Shown piece by piece: positions 14,601 through 26,500 of a stretch of 64,000 bases of DNA. The notes beneath the pieces are model-generated. The model saw only the letters and a list, made by a program, of their open reading frames with translations. It made no database searches and was not told where the DNA came from. The first letter of the stretch is position 1, and every line of letters begins with the position of its first letter. This stretch comes from Branchiostoma floridae (Eukaryota > Chordata > Leptocardii > Amphioxiformes > Branchiostomatidae). The position numbers and the translations under genes were made by a program. The stretch lies in assembly GCF_000003815.2 (NCBI RefSeq), contig NC_049991.1, forward strand, positions 10,871,024 to 10,935,023, given 5' to 3'.

Positions 14601-17481
14601 ATTGACGTGCATTCCTATTTATACAACGCTAGATTAGTTATATCATTGGGTGAAAATACATTGTGAGAAGCAAAAGGTGCCCAGAACCCGGAGGAATGAC
14701 AAAGACAATGTCCATGACATTTGTAAATTGACGGAGGCAGAGTTCCCGGGCCGCCACAGAGACGGCGGCAGCAAAGTTCTTATGGGGGGATTGAACTATT
14801 GTGTCAGCACATGGAGCGCCGAAGGCGCGACGCATTCAAGGGGGGTCCGGGCGAATGTTCCCCTGGAAAAATTTTAAAATCAAGACCCTCTTAAATGCTA
14901 TTTCCTGCATTTTCGGCAAATTTTGCCGACCGACTAAGATAGGTTGATTTTGACATTTTCATCAAATTACACATGATTATACTCGTAGCTTTGGCCTCCA
15001 CCCCCAGAGCCCCGACATATTTTTACCAATTCGTGCTCGGAAGGCACGAGGCGTTGCAATATATAGTTCCGGGAAAATTTTGAAATCTGGACCGTCTGAA
15101 ACGCCATTTACTGCATTTTGAAGGACAGATTTTGCCGTAAGACGAAGCTAAATTAAATGACATTTTATTAGAGAGAAAGGTTGATTTTGTGCGAAAACCC
15201 ACGCCCTTAACATATTTTCGCCATGTCGTCGTGAGCGCCAAAGGCACAAGCCGTTTTAATGGAGGTCCGGAGAAACCTCATTTTCTGCATTCTAGGAGAA
15301 CTTTTTGCCCGAAACTTAGCTATGTTTGACACTGAAATCTGTCTGAGTGATAAAGTTTTGAGGGCGACGCTTCCGCAACATATTTTACCATGTTCAGAGC
15401 CGAAGGCCGGGAGGCTCGGAGAAATTTTGAAATCTGGACCCTTTGAAACGCCATTTCCTGCATTTTCAGGGGTTATATCTGACATTAGACTTCCTTTGTA
15501 TAGTATAAAGGGTTACGAAGAATTTCTTGGTAACGGTTAACGGTGAATTCGGGATAACAAATAACGGTTAACGTTGAATTAAAACGACCAATAACGCTTC
15601 ACGAAGAATATACCGATAACGATTAACGTTGAATTAGAGCGGGTCGGTAACGATTAACGGTGAATCAAAATGGCTCATAACGCTTAACGGAAAAAGGCAT
15701 GCAGACCCTCTCAACTGTATAGAGATGTGATTCTAAAGGGATAAACTATGGGATTTGCAACCTGATACAGACGATGTAGATGATTATTCCATAGGTCCCT
15801 ATACTGTACAAGTCCTACCACAGTCAGCTGAGGAGCAAAGAGTACCCTCTCCATAACATCTGACACATGTATCTTGCAACCTGCACACACCCAGGTGTTT
15901 TGGGCAGAGGCATGCTAATCAGAGATGTAAACTATGTGGGGCACAGCTGTACTGAGTGCAGGAAAAGTGGTATGGGAAATCTCATGTCACTTTGCCTTAC
16001 CAAGGAGCTCCTTGGCCTTACTGAGGGTAAGCTTTGCCTTTTGACTACACAGATATGAGAAAGTTAGGGATTTTATAGGATGAGCTTTCAGTTCCCCGCT
16101 GAAAATGTCTGCCACATCATTTCTGGAAGAATTGCAACAATCTTTAACCTTTTAACAGATCTTCAGTAAAGCGCCACAGAATCCCCAACAACACAGACCA
16201 CTCTCAAGGAAAAATCTCTTCAAACATCTCTTACAGTGAGTTAGATTACTTTGAAGGTCACAATCCATATTCATGATGACTGCATTTGAATTGTTTTTAT
16301 GAGTGTGCTGCATTATGGATCAGATAAGATACATTTTGTATGACTATCAGTAACGTTTAATATTATGACCAAGGTTATTCTTTAATATAACGTCAAATTT
16401 CCTACAGTTATGATTGACACAAAAGGAGCTTTTATCCTGATAAAAGCTAGCTCCTTGCTGACACTGACTGCATGAATAATGACAAGCAAATCACATCTAA
16501 TACTTCATGTTTAGAAGTTACCTGTAACGGTTATACCTAAGATGTTACATGATGTAACGTTAGCAACTTTCATGTAACAATGTTAACTGTTTGTCACCTA
16601 TTGTAATGATGATTTTAACTGTCATCACATCAAAGATCATCAAAGGAAAGTTGTGAAACTAGTGAGGTGTTGAAAAGGTCAGGCAAGTTGCCATTTGCCC
16701 AGATTGTTGATCATGTTTTAGGCTACAATGTGGGTTGCAACCACTGCTGATGTCGCTGGTCGGCATGTTTGACAAGACTGTTGTGGAAGTTTCTTTACAG
16801 TGTTTACGTTTAACTGGCAAGTCACGTCGCCTGGCTCTGCTGCTACTGATCTCTAATTTGTTATCGTGCTGCCTGTCAGTGATAAAACATTACCTGACCT
16901 TGAAAGATAAAAAGGCCCCTCAACCACAAAGTAGAGCAAGGTAATCAAAGAACAGAGTAGTTTTTCTACTAAACACAAAAGATGGAATATGGAGGAGGTT
17001 GTATCAGTTTCCTCTGGTCACGGCTGCTCGTAGCTTCAGAACCAAAACAAACCAACATGGCTCCGATTTCTACACAAAACAAAAAGGACAAGAAAAGTTA
17101 AGACTTACGTCCATTCTCCTTCATCATATCCTTCAAGACTGGGTGGTCCAGGACGTCTCTGTGTATCACAGCCAGACGTCTTCTCAGGAAGGCCACGTCC
17201 TCTGCAAGTTCATGATCCGAGTCCTCCAAAAACGGCACGAACTCGGCGCGCTCCCGTCCATCAACAACAGGACACTCGCCTCCCTCGTCCAGTCCCGCCC
17301 CCACTTCCAGCTCGATGTCCTCCTCCAGATCGTCTTGTAGGGGGGTTCCTGCAATGCCATTCCGTTGTCTGGGCTGGTTGATAAGTCCCAGCAACAATTC
17401 TTGGGGTAGACTCTCAAGATCCGAGGAAAAAGAATCCTCCAAAGAGTCGAAGAGGTCGTAAGTCACACCTCCTACGGCCAT
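2658..17481 (-). CDS. Unrecognised protein-coding gene, 5' part (four exons seen, continues off the left edge)
   Basis: I do not recognise this protein. The start exon 17481-17109 opens at ATG (MAVGGVTYDLFDSLED...), encodes an acidic leader and a helical stretch (DVAFLRRRLAVIHRDVLDH), and ends at a GTAAGT donor in phase 1. Three further minus-strand exons join in matching phase: 4215-4081 (acceptor CTTAG, contains ESRLSKYLQDAVRKAFPVHH), 3962-3875 (acceptor CCACAG, contains MLYLLDVFGYDQVIHFN, donor GTACGT) and 2746-2658 (acceptor GTGCAG, contains VRVWYHWFQPG, donor GTAAGA). Together they give 228 codons without a stop. The phase agreement across three junctions and the protein-like composition are the evidence. 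The first intron would be about 12.9 kb and could hide further small exons, so the join between exon 1 and the 4215 exon is the weakest point. The upstream side of the ATG is richer in CpG, as expected for a promoter. It might be a conserved coiled-coil or adaptor protein, but I assign no function. Confidence 0.6.
3699..3893. repeat. Degenerate tandem triplication spanning the 5' splice site of the exon at 3962-3875
   Basis: Three imperfect copies of a ~55-75 bp unit lie at about 3699-3774, 3775-3828 and 3829-3893. Shared blocks are TTCAGACAGAGCAACC, CATGTA.ATAAAA, AGCTTGGGCATTTAAAGTC and TTCTCAC.T.CCTGTTGAA. Read on the minus strand the last block is TTCAACAG followed by GTACGTGAGAA, that is, the end of the exon at 3875 and its donor. 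The first copy repeats this as TTCAACAG|GCATGTGAGAA, a GC-type pseudo-donor. The middle copy has lost the block. Confidence 0.6.
14460..15716. mobile_element. Non-autonomous DNA transposon, copy 1, 6-bp target duplication, subterminal iterons
   Basis: The element is 14466-15710 (1,245 bp). Its ends are inverted: GAGGGTCTGCATG at the left and its complement at the right. TCAACT flanks both sides (14460-14465, 15711-15716), so the target duplication is 6 bp. Near the left end the motif TAACGCTTAACGG occurs three times at 31-bp spacing (14491, 14522, 14553). Near the right end about six variants (TAACG.TTAACGGTGAATT) occur in the same orientation between ~15530 and 15690. Such directly repeated subterminal motifs usually bind the transposase. 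The interior holds about four diverged units of roughly 190 bp, each with 'AAATTTTGAAATCTGGACC' followed by 'GAAACGCCATTTCCTGCATTTT'. No transposase is encoded. A 6-bp duplication fits superfamilies such as Dada or IS3EU, but I cannot assign it. A second copy lies at 37201-38409. Confidence 0.85.
16000..16015. repeat. 16-bp palindrome CCAAGGAGCTCCTTGG flanked by 5-bp direct repeats
   Basis: The perfect palindrome CCAAGGAGCTCCTTGG is bordered on both sides by CCTTA (15995-15999 and 16016-16020). It shares its CCAAGGA/TCCTTGG arms and the 5-bp flanking duplication with the palindromes at 51222 and 61344. On its own a 16-bp palindrome could be chance; the shared arms and duplication make it a likely member of that set. 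Confidence 0.5.
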
Positions 17482-20400
17482 GTTCGCGACTGGGTTTCAG
17501 AATGGTCCACTGTACAGTCACGTCCGAAATTTCTGCTCCGATGAACTGTTAGTAGGAAAACCTACAGCTGCTTCAGGGTAAAAATGCAATAGAAGCTGAT
17601 AACAGCACAGACAAATGACAGACAGATCGAGGTTACAAAGTTTTGTGGGGCCCACCTACATCGACCGCCGACTGTCCAGCTGCGAGGAGGCGGTGCGCGG
17701 CATCGATCACCCTGTTTGAATTTTCCCTCTCATTGCAGTGAAGACAAGCTCAGAACTCTCATGCCGCAAACAAAACAAAACAAAACTTATGTCTCCAGTA
17801 AATCCCGGTCTTCCGAGGTGGACCTCAACAAAGTGGATGAAAGCTCCGAATATTTCTGACCATTACATAGACACTAAGGAGGTCAGTCGATGGGCCGTTA
17901 CGCTTGGTCCTGGGTCATCGTATCCCTTTTGTAGAAAGTCTGGACTGAAAATTTGCATGTCAAAAGCCCACGAAAAACTCCATTCACCGCTATTATTGAT
18001 AGGCGGGTCGCTTTACAGAGAACTGTGAAAAGTTTACACATAGCACGTTAGTCATCCTCTTGTCTTGCAAATGTTTTCAAATGAGCAAGGCAATCGATAA
18101 TAATCTAATTGTTCGTTGACTACCTTGATTCAACGCAGTTTCAATGTGATTGAAAACTCACATTGATTAATTAAAAGCACCCGAAAATACGCTGGCTTGT
18201 TTGTCTAACAGTTTTACAATGAAAATAAACATTGACAGTCAGTGATCTTGTATCATATATTTTAGTAAAATCTAGGTATGCATTCACTTTTTTATTATTT
18301 GATAGATGACTTTTTCCTGGGAGTCAGGTGTGAAAAAAAACTAAATCTATATCCAACATCTGCTTGGACATTGAAGAATCGTCTGGTATCTATTTTCTGA
18401 TAACAAATCATATTTCCTGGTTTCTTTCAATGGGGTGCATAAGCAAATTCAATTAGCTACTTAGCTACAAATTATATGGTCATAACACATCACATGTAAC
18501 ATTACAATAATTCAATTGTCATCACTAGGTAAATTATGCTTGTTTATGCTGAAGCCTTCAGCAGTAGCCTTTTTTTTTACATCTTAACTTTTCCTGCTCA
18601 CTACTTTTTCCTCAATGAATGGGCACAAGGAGTAAAACGAGTCTTACTTTGTTGAAACTACCCATTTGTCCTGCATCATAAGCAACTGTTTTGCCACATA
18701 TAAGCTTAGATCATTTCTAAGTTGTTTATCTTAAGGATTATAAACGTTTGACAATTGCTTATGTAAGTAAGGGGTAGTATGTAGTAAAAAATTACAAGAG
18801 CCCTTGAGAAAATTGCCAAGACTTGTTTGTTACCCGACAAAGAAACACTCCTTTGCTTCTAAATCTCTTTAAGTTACCGAAATCCCTTTTCAAAGATCAG
18901 CTGCTTCATGACTCAAAGGTGAGTAATCGCCCTCACACTACAGTATCTACTTGAGTGGCCAAGTGTTACCGCACCACAAACACATTAAACAAACACTTAC
19001 AGCTAGCGTGGATACATCTGACTGCAGTCGGCTCTTTCAAACATTGAAAACAAAGGTTCGCAGTTTAGTCTTTGAAAAGGAAAGCCTGATTTTACCACTA
19101 GGTTTGTTGTCAGTTTCTATGCAAATTACTGAGTTTCTATGCAAATTACTGAGTGAAAAAGTGTTGGTTGAAAAAAAAGTAAGAGTAATGCAATTTTCAA
19201 GGGCTGCATGATGTATTAGTTGACAGATACAACAAGTATTTCTGGTTATTGCTTTTATTTCTGAAAGGACCATGTCTTGTGACTAATCAATTGTACAATT
19301 TATAGTCATACAAACTCATACTCAAATGTAAAAGAGTTGAATTTGAAAAATAAGAGTACACAAACATATGACAGTGGTACAAGGAAAACATGTCACTGGA
19401 TAATCTACCAAAGCTGCTGAAAAGCTGGGATAGGAGATGCTGAGTAGGAGCAGGTGCTGAGTCAAGCACGGAACTGTTATCTTTCAAACAGGGATTAGTC
19501 CATAGCAATCAGATTAATCTGTCATTAGATAGGCCTAATCCACTTAAAAATGACTATGGAAGAAACCAGAGATTATGTTAATTTTTTAAAAGCAAACCTT
19601 CATTAGAGTCATGAGATAAAGAAAACAGAGCATAAAAAAGAAAAGAAAACCTACATAAATGCATCAGTTGTCAGCTCATTAAGCCTCATATAAAAGATAG
19701 CTGACCCAAGCCTCTTTGCAAAAGTACCTACAATAATAGAGTTAAGACATTCAGAACAGTATTCCATCAAACAGGTAAATCACACTGTGCAATATTCTCT
19801 TTATTTAGTCACCATCACCAAGTTGACATTGGACATTTTATTACACATACATGATGCAGCAAATACACAAGTGTCTGGATTTTCCGCACTTTGCATGTGA
19901 GACATAAAGTTGTGTGATAAAATTAGAATCTCCGCATCAAGTCACTGGTTTGCACAGTCATAGGCATTTATACTCTGCTGATATGTGTTATCTATTACAC
20001 TCTGCTGATATGTGTGCTGCGTTCCCAAATATGATGAACTATAAAATACTTGTAAAACATACTATTGCTTTCTTAACATTCATTTGCTTTAACCTCATTT
20101 ACTAATTTCAGCTGAAACTGGAAGATTTAACATGCACCAAAAAGACAACAGAATTAACCAAATAACATTGTTTTAGAACAACAGCTTTTGAAAATAACAG
20201 ACATTTAATTGTAATATTTATCAATCTTTCGGACAAATATTTGTATATTACTCCAACGGTGTCACATCTAAGCTCCTTGTTCCATCTTATTACACAGTAC
20301 ACTTTTTTCATACAGTAATTCTCAGCTGGAAACAAAATAAATGCAACTAATGATGCATTGATCTATTTGCAATGTTGTAAGTGCAACTGTAATCAATACA

Positions 20401-20545
20401 AAAGTCTAACAATAAACGATCAATACCTCAGATCAGACAAGTTTATGGCAAAAATTTTCTGTTCAAGAAAAAATGAAACCAACAACAACCAAGTTGATTT
20501 CCCTTCTAAGACTTCATAACTTATTTTTGTGAAATCTTTTGCTCT
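17482..20545. other. Intergenic interval between the unnamed gene's start and the CCP110 stop codon
   Basis: The first ~240 bp above the ATG at 17481 are richer in CpG than their surroundings and probably hold the promoter of the minus-strand gene. The part next to 20545 must contain the CCP110 3' UTR. Minus-strand AATAAA hexamers are visible near 19800 and 19252, either of which could be its polyadenylation signal. No further gene is evident. Confidence 0.45.
19112..19151. repeat. 20-bp tandem duplication carrying two ATGCAAAT octamers
   Basis: The unit AGTTTCTATGCAAATTACTG is present twice, head to tail and identical. Each unit contains ATGCAAAT, the consensus octamer of POU-domain factors. 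The duplication lies in the intergenic region downstream of CCP110. Confidence 0.7.
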
Positions 20546-23500
20546 TTATTTCCTATACTTAGTATTCTTTCCTTTTGCTGGCATTGTACTGACTGCTGGA
20601 TACAGGCTTCTCCTGGCAGTCTTGGGTCCTGATGTTGCTGTGAAGGAAGAAGTTACAGTATTTGGAACTCACATTTTAGTAGAACAACCTATCAGTATAC
20701 TGGCAATCAGAATGAAGGTAACCTGTGATCTTTTAACTACTATCACATTTTTAACTTGACTAGAAAATTAAAAATTTTGTTCAACAGATTATGGTTCACT
20801 GATATGCTTGATGATTATCAATATCCAATGCAGTAACACGTATTTCTATGCTCACCTTTTGCAGGTTTGCCTGTTTCTTTATTCAGGTTTGGTGCCGTCT
20901 TTGGACGAACTTCAGAGGCTTTGGTTGCTTGTTTCGCAGCCCTAATTTCAAAGGTATACAAAACTGCACTGTTAACCAAGTAAAACAATTTGCCAAAAGT
21001 ATGACTAACAAAACTGTAATGAAAGCAAGCAGGATGAAAAGGAAAATGTTAGTTTAACAGTGAAGTGCTTGCCCCACCAAGGATCAATTTTTGTTCCAGT
21101 GGAATCATGTCAACACTTTTTAAGAATTCATTTCATAATTCATTAGGAAATATGTTGTTTGTTCACACATAAAATGGTATGAGATCACAAGAGCTTTCAA
21201 AACAGTGAGCAGACAGTACCTGTTCCAAGTCCCTGATCTTACAGGGGAGGATCCCTGAATAGGCCTTAGAATCCTGGAACAACAGAGTCTTCCCGGTTTA
21301 GGGCTTTTCTCAACAAAACAAGAAAGAGCTGAACGAAAACACTACAAGCATAACTTACAAAAATTTCTGTCAACATGTGCTCTCTAAACTAGATTATGAA
21401 AAAAATTTCATTCTTAATACTAGCCAGCAGATATAAGTGATCCCTACGAACAGAAAGGTGTACAGGGAGGATGGTGATTTGAATAGAGAAAACATGAGGT
21501 ACATGTAGATATGTGATACATACTCCAATACAACTCATAGTAGGAAATCATTTCAATGGAATTAAGATCAAGAAGATTAAGCTGGGGTTCCAATTTCAAA
21601 CAGTACCTTGGGTTGATGGTGTTCTTCCTTCTGCTGGGACTGGTGGAACTTGACCTTGGAGGAGCTGTCAGGGAATGACCAAACACTGCAGCCTCTGCCG
21701 CCCTGACAACAGCACAGACAGAACCATATCAGTGATGTCTTTATAGTACTACTGGACTCTTTACCACTGAAGGTTAGACATGTAATGCTATCTACATGTA
21801 GTTATGTTTGTCTGGTTAAGGTGGCATACTCAGGCTCCAAAGGTTCTGGCTACAAAGTCATGACAGGCCCTTAACACAAATTTCTTCACTTCACTCCGAT
21901 GAGGATCCTGAGTCTGTCACCCTGACCACAAGGCTACCAATGCTAATACACCAATGTCACTGACTATATTATACCAACAAATCACAATTAATATTGAAAG
22001 TTACTTTATCAATCAGCTATTATAATTACCTGATCTGACGTTTCCTCTGCAGAGCCTTCTGGGTTGCACTGGATAGACGACTGGGTCTCTTCTCAGCAGC
22101 TTTGGGCTCTGCTTTATTCTACAGAGAAATAAAAAGAAGGTTCTTGGCACTAAAATCTAAGTATGAAAGTATGAAAGATTTACAACTTTTTGTGGTTTAT
22201 CTTATAACCCTTGTTGGTCCAGCATTTATGTGTAAATTTTTTTCTGGCATAGAATGAACCTATTTCTTGTACAAGTGAAACATTAACAGATCCAAGGTAC
22301 CATCTTCATCTTCCTCTCCTCCTGAATGTTGCGATCGTGACTGATGATGACCATCTGACCTTGAACTGGCAGTTGGAAGAAAACATCGTGGACCTCCAGG
22401 AGAGCTGCCTGCAACTGTGGGAACAAATGGGACCATTTTAAAGTCTGAAAATCATTTTATTGTTAGGATTAAATAGAATAAACATAAACTTACTAAGCAA
22501 GTACAGAGTTGTCATCATTATTCATAATAGATGCAAAACATCTGGTATGCAACATTTGAGTTCATAGTGTTACTTAGAATTTAGAGACATTGGAAAGTAA
22601 GAAGTGATGTAAGAGTTCCCACCTGCACCATGACCCTCTGCACCAGTTCTGCATCCTGTGTCGTCACCATCCCCTTCCTAATGGGTGTCTCCTGCTGCAG
22701 ACTCATGATCAACTCAGTCGTGTCCTGTACAGCGACAAAACAGCTGACAGTTAATCGTCGTATCCATTTTTGATTATACTGCTGCTGGGATCCCTGTCAC
22801 AGGGGTAGGCAGCAGTCGGATAGTCTTCACACTGTGCTTCCATGCTGCTGGTCCGTCCAGTGAGTCCAGCTCTGGGCTTCAACACCATGGTTTGCCTCGA
22901 TGGCCGGACCCTACCTTCCGCACCCGCAAGTCAGCGAGGCCCGCAACAATACCGGCTGCTCGTCGGTGACTGCTACCGGCACTGCCTGTGCCTTTATCTG
23001 TATATATATGAAGAACTTTCCATTTCGGTTTGGATAGGGTTTTTTACGGCCGGATATCCTTCCTGACGCCAACCTGTAACCGCACTAACTGGGCTATCAG
23101 TATCACATCATCCATCACACCAGTCTGTCAGTTTATCGCCAGCTGCCGCAATGAAGCTACCCCAGGTCAGGTAGGAGCTTTGTATCGGGGAGCTCATCCC
23201 TTAGACAGGCTGCTTCCACTCCAGCTGATGACCCCTGTCTGGCCAACTCGGTAACCCTGAGTAGGGGGAGGGGTCGAGGGCTGCCAGATCCTGTCCCTTA
23301 TCGAAGAGGGACGGAAAACTGCTAAAGTGGGTTATAGAAATGTTGATGGGCCAAAGTAATTGAAGAAAAAGTCAATAAAAATATATATAAACAAGAGTGG
23401 GAGGGGGGCAGAAAGGCTGTTGGATATTGGCTTGTCATGCGGTCTAACTATGTAAACAAAACAAAAAATGAACATAAGGACACATTAAACCCTGTCATCT

Positions 23501-26500
23501 ACATCCAATAACACTAAAATTGGCCTACAAGAGACCCTCCACACAGATGATGGAGATGGATACACATCCCATGTGCAGCAGGATCCAAGGATGCGGCCAT
23601 CTTGGATCTGACCCTTGACCCTTGATGACAGTTAAGTGGGCTGAATTTCTACTAATCGAACATGGGAACTGCAGCACAATTACATGTTTATCAAAGTATG
23701 AAGATGATATCAGAAGCCTACATTTATCACTAGAATTGATCAAAATCCAAACTATAGCAAGAACAGGTTCTGCATTAATTCCTTTTTGAGAGAGACCACC
23801 TCTGCAGAAGTCTGTATTGTTTTGGTTTTAAACAAAGCTCTTCAGACTGAGGCATTTTTTACACAGGCAATACAGATTAACAGATAAGCCAGGGGCAAGG
23901 TCTGGATAATTAAGTGGAATGCATCCCTCAATTAGGTTAATGAAGTAAAGGAGTCAGGCTGATACCAAGGTAATCAGGTTAACATATTCCTATGTGAACC
24001 ATGGCAACAGCATGCTTTTTAATCAGTCTAATGCATCGTAACACCTGTGTGTCAGGTTGTAGGCGTAGATACCAATACCTAAATCAATCTGTCTTATTAG
24101 GCTGAAGCCAGAGCGGTGCTCTCCATGTAATTGAGGTCAACTGTAATTTTGTACCTTGATGGTTTTCCTTAAAGCCTGCAGCTTCTCAGTCCTGAGGAGT
24201 CTCCTAGTCAGGTAACCCTTTACAGCTGCTGACAGTCGCTCAAACTTGCTTTGTAAGCGAGGTGGCACATCAGTCTGAAAGGTAAAACACAATGTTACCA
24301 CCAGGGACATATATTGCACCATTCAACAGACATTCAGAAAATACACCCAGCTGTTACACAATGTAATGAAACATTGAATATCACTGTATTTCACAGGTGG
24401 AAATTACTTCTGGAAATTAAAAAGGTAAGTTCATTTTGGCATTCTTGTTGGTAGACAAAACTACATGTACTCATATGAATATGCTCAACCTAAATAATCA
24501 AGTTGAATGTGAAAGAATGTGAAAACACTAGCTCATCCTACCAAGTCATGTATAGTCATCCTGAGCGGTGGGGGGACCTCAGGTTTGGGTACAGGTGAGC
24601 CATGCCAGACAAACGGCTCCTGCACCCCCACATTAACAGGGTTCCTCTGTGATGTCCAGGATGTTTGGCTATGTGTGGGACTGGGGGAGGCATAACTGGT
24701 GCTGGTATCAGACTGAGTGTGCCGCCATCCAGCACCTTCACTAGTCGGGACGGATGCATCTGAAAGCTGTCCTTTTGATAATATTGCATGGGTTGGGAAG
24801 GAAGGATCCATGGTTCTGGTCCCGGGAAGAGTCACACTGTATTGCTGAGATGCTGCTGAGACAGGTGCTGTCCTATGAAGGATGGGTCTGCTGAAGTTGT
24901 GGGTTGGAGAGGGTGGAAGTGCATCTCTGCCCTCCAGCCGTCGTAAGGCTGCGGCTGATTCAGTCCATCTCTCCTGCTCACTAATCTCTGCCTGCCTATG
25001 GGTCCAGAAATAACGTAAGCCAACAAGGATTCAGTTATGATAAAAGGTTAGTATTCACATGAATTATAATTCTATAAAAAGTAACATCAGATTTAGGAGG
25101 AAACAACACACAGATGTAATCTTTCTTCAGTATAACATTTTAAAACAGAGTTTCCCAACCAACCTGCTGTATTGTTCTTCAAGTTTAGTTTTCTGCATTT
25201 TGATCCTTTCTTCCTGCAGTTCCAGTTCCTGGTGCATGGCGAGCCGCTGCCTCTCTTGCTCCTGAAACAGAAATCAGCAAACTGTACCTGGTTTCTTCCA
25301 CACAACAGGTTTATCCCTTTTAGAATTTTATCAGTGAACCTTTATTATAGGTGTAGAAATACATGTAGTACATGTCAAAGCAGATTGGGCCCCACAGATG
25401 AGCTGAAATATGTTTTACCTGCATCAGCAGTGCCAGCTGCATCTTGTGCTGATGCTGCATTAGTGCTTTCAGGTCCTCATACTTCTGAAGTTCCTGGAAG
25501 ACATGGATTCATATACATTTCAAGATTCCTCCTTTTGATTAAAATACATTTTGTCTTAATTCATACCAACAACTTTGTGTATACTGGTAGACCCTAGTCC
25601 TTCTGCAGCACTAGAAAGACATAATTAGTCAATTGGGTTCAATAAAGAGATTCATTGACCTACAATGATATGAGGTGACTTTATGCATTATTAGCCTTGT
25701 GAAATTATGAGTTTAAGAGCTTGAAGAACTAACCTGCTCCAGAAACTCAGGATTGATTGTTGGTACATGAGAAGCCTCAGCATCAAGTGCAGAGTTTCTC
25801 TGTGTTTCCCCTGATGCAGGGGCTGTACTGTCAGGTCTAGAGGTATGTTGGGTTTGTTGTCCATGTTGATGTTGTTCAAGGGGTGTTGTCACACTTTTTA
25901 CAGACTTAGTTGTTGGAAGGAGGCTTGCTCCACTTGTAGATGGTGCAGTGTTATTGTATCTACATGTAGTCATAAATCCACTGTCAGGCAGATAAACACC
26001 ACTTCTTTGTGCATTCTGTCGGCTTGGAACAGGAAACTGTCCTGGTTCTCGAACAAGGTAGTCACTTCTCCCTTCTGGGCTGACCTTCTGTTTCTCCTCT
26101 GCTTGCAGCAGTGCAGGGGACGGCATCTCCAGGGTGTAGGAGCCCCTGCGAACATGCTTAGGTGTCGAAACCTCATCACCCTTCTTTGTAGTCAAGTCTT
26201 GGCCTTCATGTGAGGATTGCTTGGCATCAGGAGAATGGACAGATATGTCATTTTTTGACAAATGTTTGTCTGCAGCTGTTGCATCTGGTTTGGTCTGTTG
26301 ATTGTCTAGAACAACTGGAGTTGCACTTTTTCGTTCTTCCTCAAAGTCATTAACATCCCTCAAAGTCGCATCACTGTCCTCTGACACAGGGCTGATGGGA
26401 AGGGTGCAGGACTGGGCTACGGTATTGAGGGACTCGTCAGTACTCATGAAGAACATGGAACTGGTTGTCAGTGTCTGAGTGTGCACAGATGGTTCTTCAG

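Larger units (their letters stand above)
4216..17108. other. Long intron or intergenic stretch without a convincing gene
   Basis: I find no exon here that combines a credible frame, acceptor and donor on either strand. It is AT-rich with simple runs, a 19-bp tandem duplication at 9952-9989, a transposon at 14466-15710 and a palindromic insertion at 16000-16015. If the exon model of the minus-strand gene is right, all of this is its first intron. Confidence 0.5.

Noticed and set aside
16735..16944. Plus-strand frame (MQPLLMSLVGMFDK...) ending near a GTAATC
   Set aside because: No acceptor or partner exon; most likely a chance frame in the first intron.
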